Assembly (NCBI GenBank): GCA_964468125.1 | Contig: CAYXVF010000010.1 | Coordinates: 1-64,000 of the forward strand | Origin: CAYXVF01 sp964468125 | Lineage (GTDB): Bacteria; Myxococcota; XYA12-FULL-58-9; CAYXVF01 | Direction: 5' to 3' | Length of the DNA: 64,000 nucleotides | Shown: piece by piece, positions 63,042-64,000 of the stretch | Layout: the number at the start of each line of letters is the position of its first letter | Position numbering within the stretch: position 1 is the first letter of the stretch | Notes under the pieces: generated by a model | What the model was told of the DNA's origin: nothing | Seen by the model: the letters and a program-made list of their open reading frames with translations, nothing else | The model's database searches: none | Translations under genes and position numbers: made by a program

Positions 63042-63047
63042 CTCCTC
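63042..63047 (-). promoter_or_regulatory. Ribosome binding site of the aldo/keto reductase gene
   Basis: GAGGAG on the minus strand, five bases before ATG 63036, which favours that codon over the in-frame ATG at 63039 and over longer open extensions to 63105. Confidence 0.6.
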
Positions 63048-63189
63048 GCGGCCCGCTGAATGCCAGGCTTTGGGAGCGGACGAAAGCCCCGATGCGAGCG
63101 TGCACTCAGAGCTGACGCAGCGCAGCGGTAATCGGCGTGCGCACTGCGCGGACCGCCGGGGGCAGGCCGCCGAGGACGGCGATCGTGCA

Positions 63190-63501
63190 GTGCGCGCGAT
63201 CGATGACGCGCGCGTCGTCGCCCAGGATGAGAGCCCCTTTGAAAAGCTTCTCGACTACATCGCGGAGCAGTTTCACGCGCAGCACCCGAACTGGGAGATG
63301 CTGCCCTTCTCGCTTCGCAAGCTTCAGCAAAACGGCGGACTCATCAACGGCCTGTGGACTTTCGAGCTGCGGGCACGCGAACGCCGCGCGGTCGGCACCC
63401 AACGGGTAGAAACCGTCAGCGCGGTACACATACCTCTGGGCAAGAACCCGGTGCTCTTCGCGCTCAAGAAGCCCGAAATGCAGCGCGCGCCACAGGACTG
63501 A
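63190..63501 (+). CDS. Uncertain small protein
   Basis: A plus-strand frame from GTG 63190 gives a 103-residue protein-like sequence (FEKLLDYIAEQFHAQHPNWEMLPFSLRKL, then GLINGLWTFELRARERRAVG and HIPLGKNPVLFALKKP). It has a helix followed by beta strands and a stop 9 bases before the convergent clpB end. No family was recognised and no clear ribosome site exists, so the start is a guess. An open minus-strand frame over the same bases (63106-63429) is less protein-like. The stretch may also be a fragment. Confidence 0.4.
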   Translation: MRAIDDARVVAQDESPFEKLLDYIAEQFHAQHPNWEMLPFSLRKLQQNGGLINGLWTFELRARERRAVGTQRVETVSAVHIPLGKNPVLFALKKPEMQRAPQD

Positions 63502-63510
63502 GCCCGCGCA

Positions 63511-64000
<490 letters not shown>

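Noticed and set aside
63106..63429. Minus-strand frame of 107 codons ending before the aldo/keto reductase
   Set aside because: Its sequence is less protein-like than the plus frame over the same bases and it lacks a start signal; the plus frame is listed with low confidence instead.

Overview
The window looks like chromosomal DNA of a GC-rich, Gram-negative, predatory- or social-type bacterium, most probably a member of the Myxococcota (former Deltaproteobacteria). This is inferred from gene content: Hanks-type kinases with the HRDVSPQN signature and PEGA tails, many outer-membrane lipoproteins built from DUF4215, DUF1566, thrombospondin type 3-like and FG-GAP repeats, an FHA/TonB-like AgmX-type protein, and PilZ proteins. 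Two runs of exactly 100 Ns (24159-24258 and 46914-47013) show a draft scaffold. No plasmid, phage, transposase or CRISPR array was seen.

Layout. Positions 1-1.5 kb hold decayed pieces of a NatA/NatB-type ABC exporter, an ECF sigma factor tail and a small membrane protein. From 1.6 to 3.5 kb there are a receiver-PilZ protein, a VanX-like dipeptidase and an amidohydrolase stump. From 3.5 to 7.9 kb a minus-strand operon encodes an ExbB/TolQ-ExbD-ExbD energiser with an FHA-domain TonB-like transducer. From 8 to 14.7 kb there are two divergent lipoprotein genes, a third lipoprotein, a Ser/Thr kinase and a broken M48 protease, followed by a GntP-type permease. From 16 to 19.6 kb five tightly packed minus-strand genes encode a cysteine-triplet protein, a TPR protein, a P-loop ATPase, an HSL-type esterase and a lipoprotein. 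From 19.6 to 24 kb there are a PilZ protein, a flavoprotein, a glycosyltransferase, a GAF remnant and a DUF3817 protein.

A tRNA-Pro(CGG) at 24.0 kb is followed by hairpin-rich tandem repeats, an assembly gap and a duplicate of the tRNA 3' half. Next come a TPR gene, a dihydrouridine synthase, a HutF-like deiminase, a WaaP-like kinase with a GT22-type mannosyltransferase (28.5-31 kb), a 982-residue protein with two LOG-like regions (31.3-34.3 kb) and a DUF2868/DUF3482 GTPase pair. From 38 to 50 kb there is a second block of cysteine-rich and FG-GAP lipoproteins with a PEGA-tailed kinase.

From 50.4 to 58.2 kb lies a coherent arginine and carbamoyl-phosphate locus (argR, argG, argH, carA, carB) with palindromic ArgR-type operator candidates. 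The window ends with an FMN reductase, a frameshifted remnant, a large lipoprotein, an aldo/keto reductase, a small uncertain ORF and the 3' end of clpB. The strongest candidates for undescribed biology are the protein at 19164-19580, in which every third residue of a long tract is Cys, Ser, Leu or Met, together with its operon, and the tandem LOG-like protein at 31343-34291.
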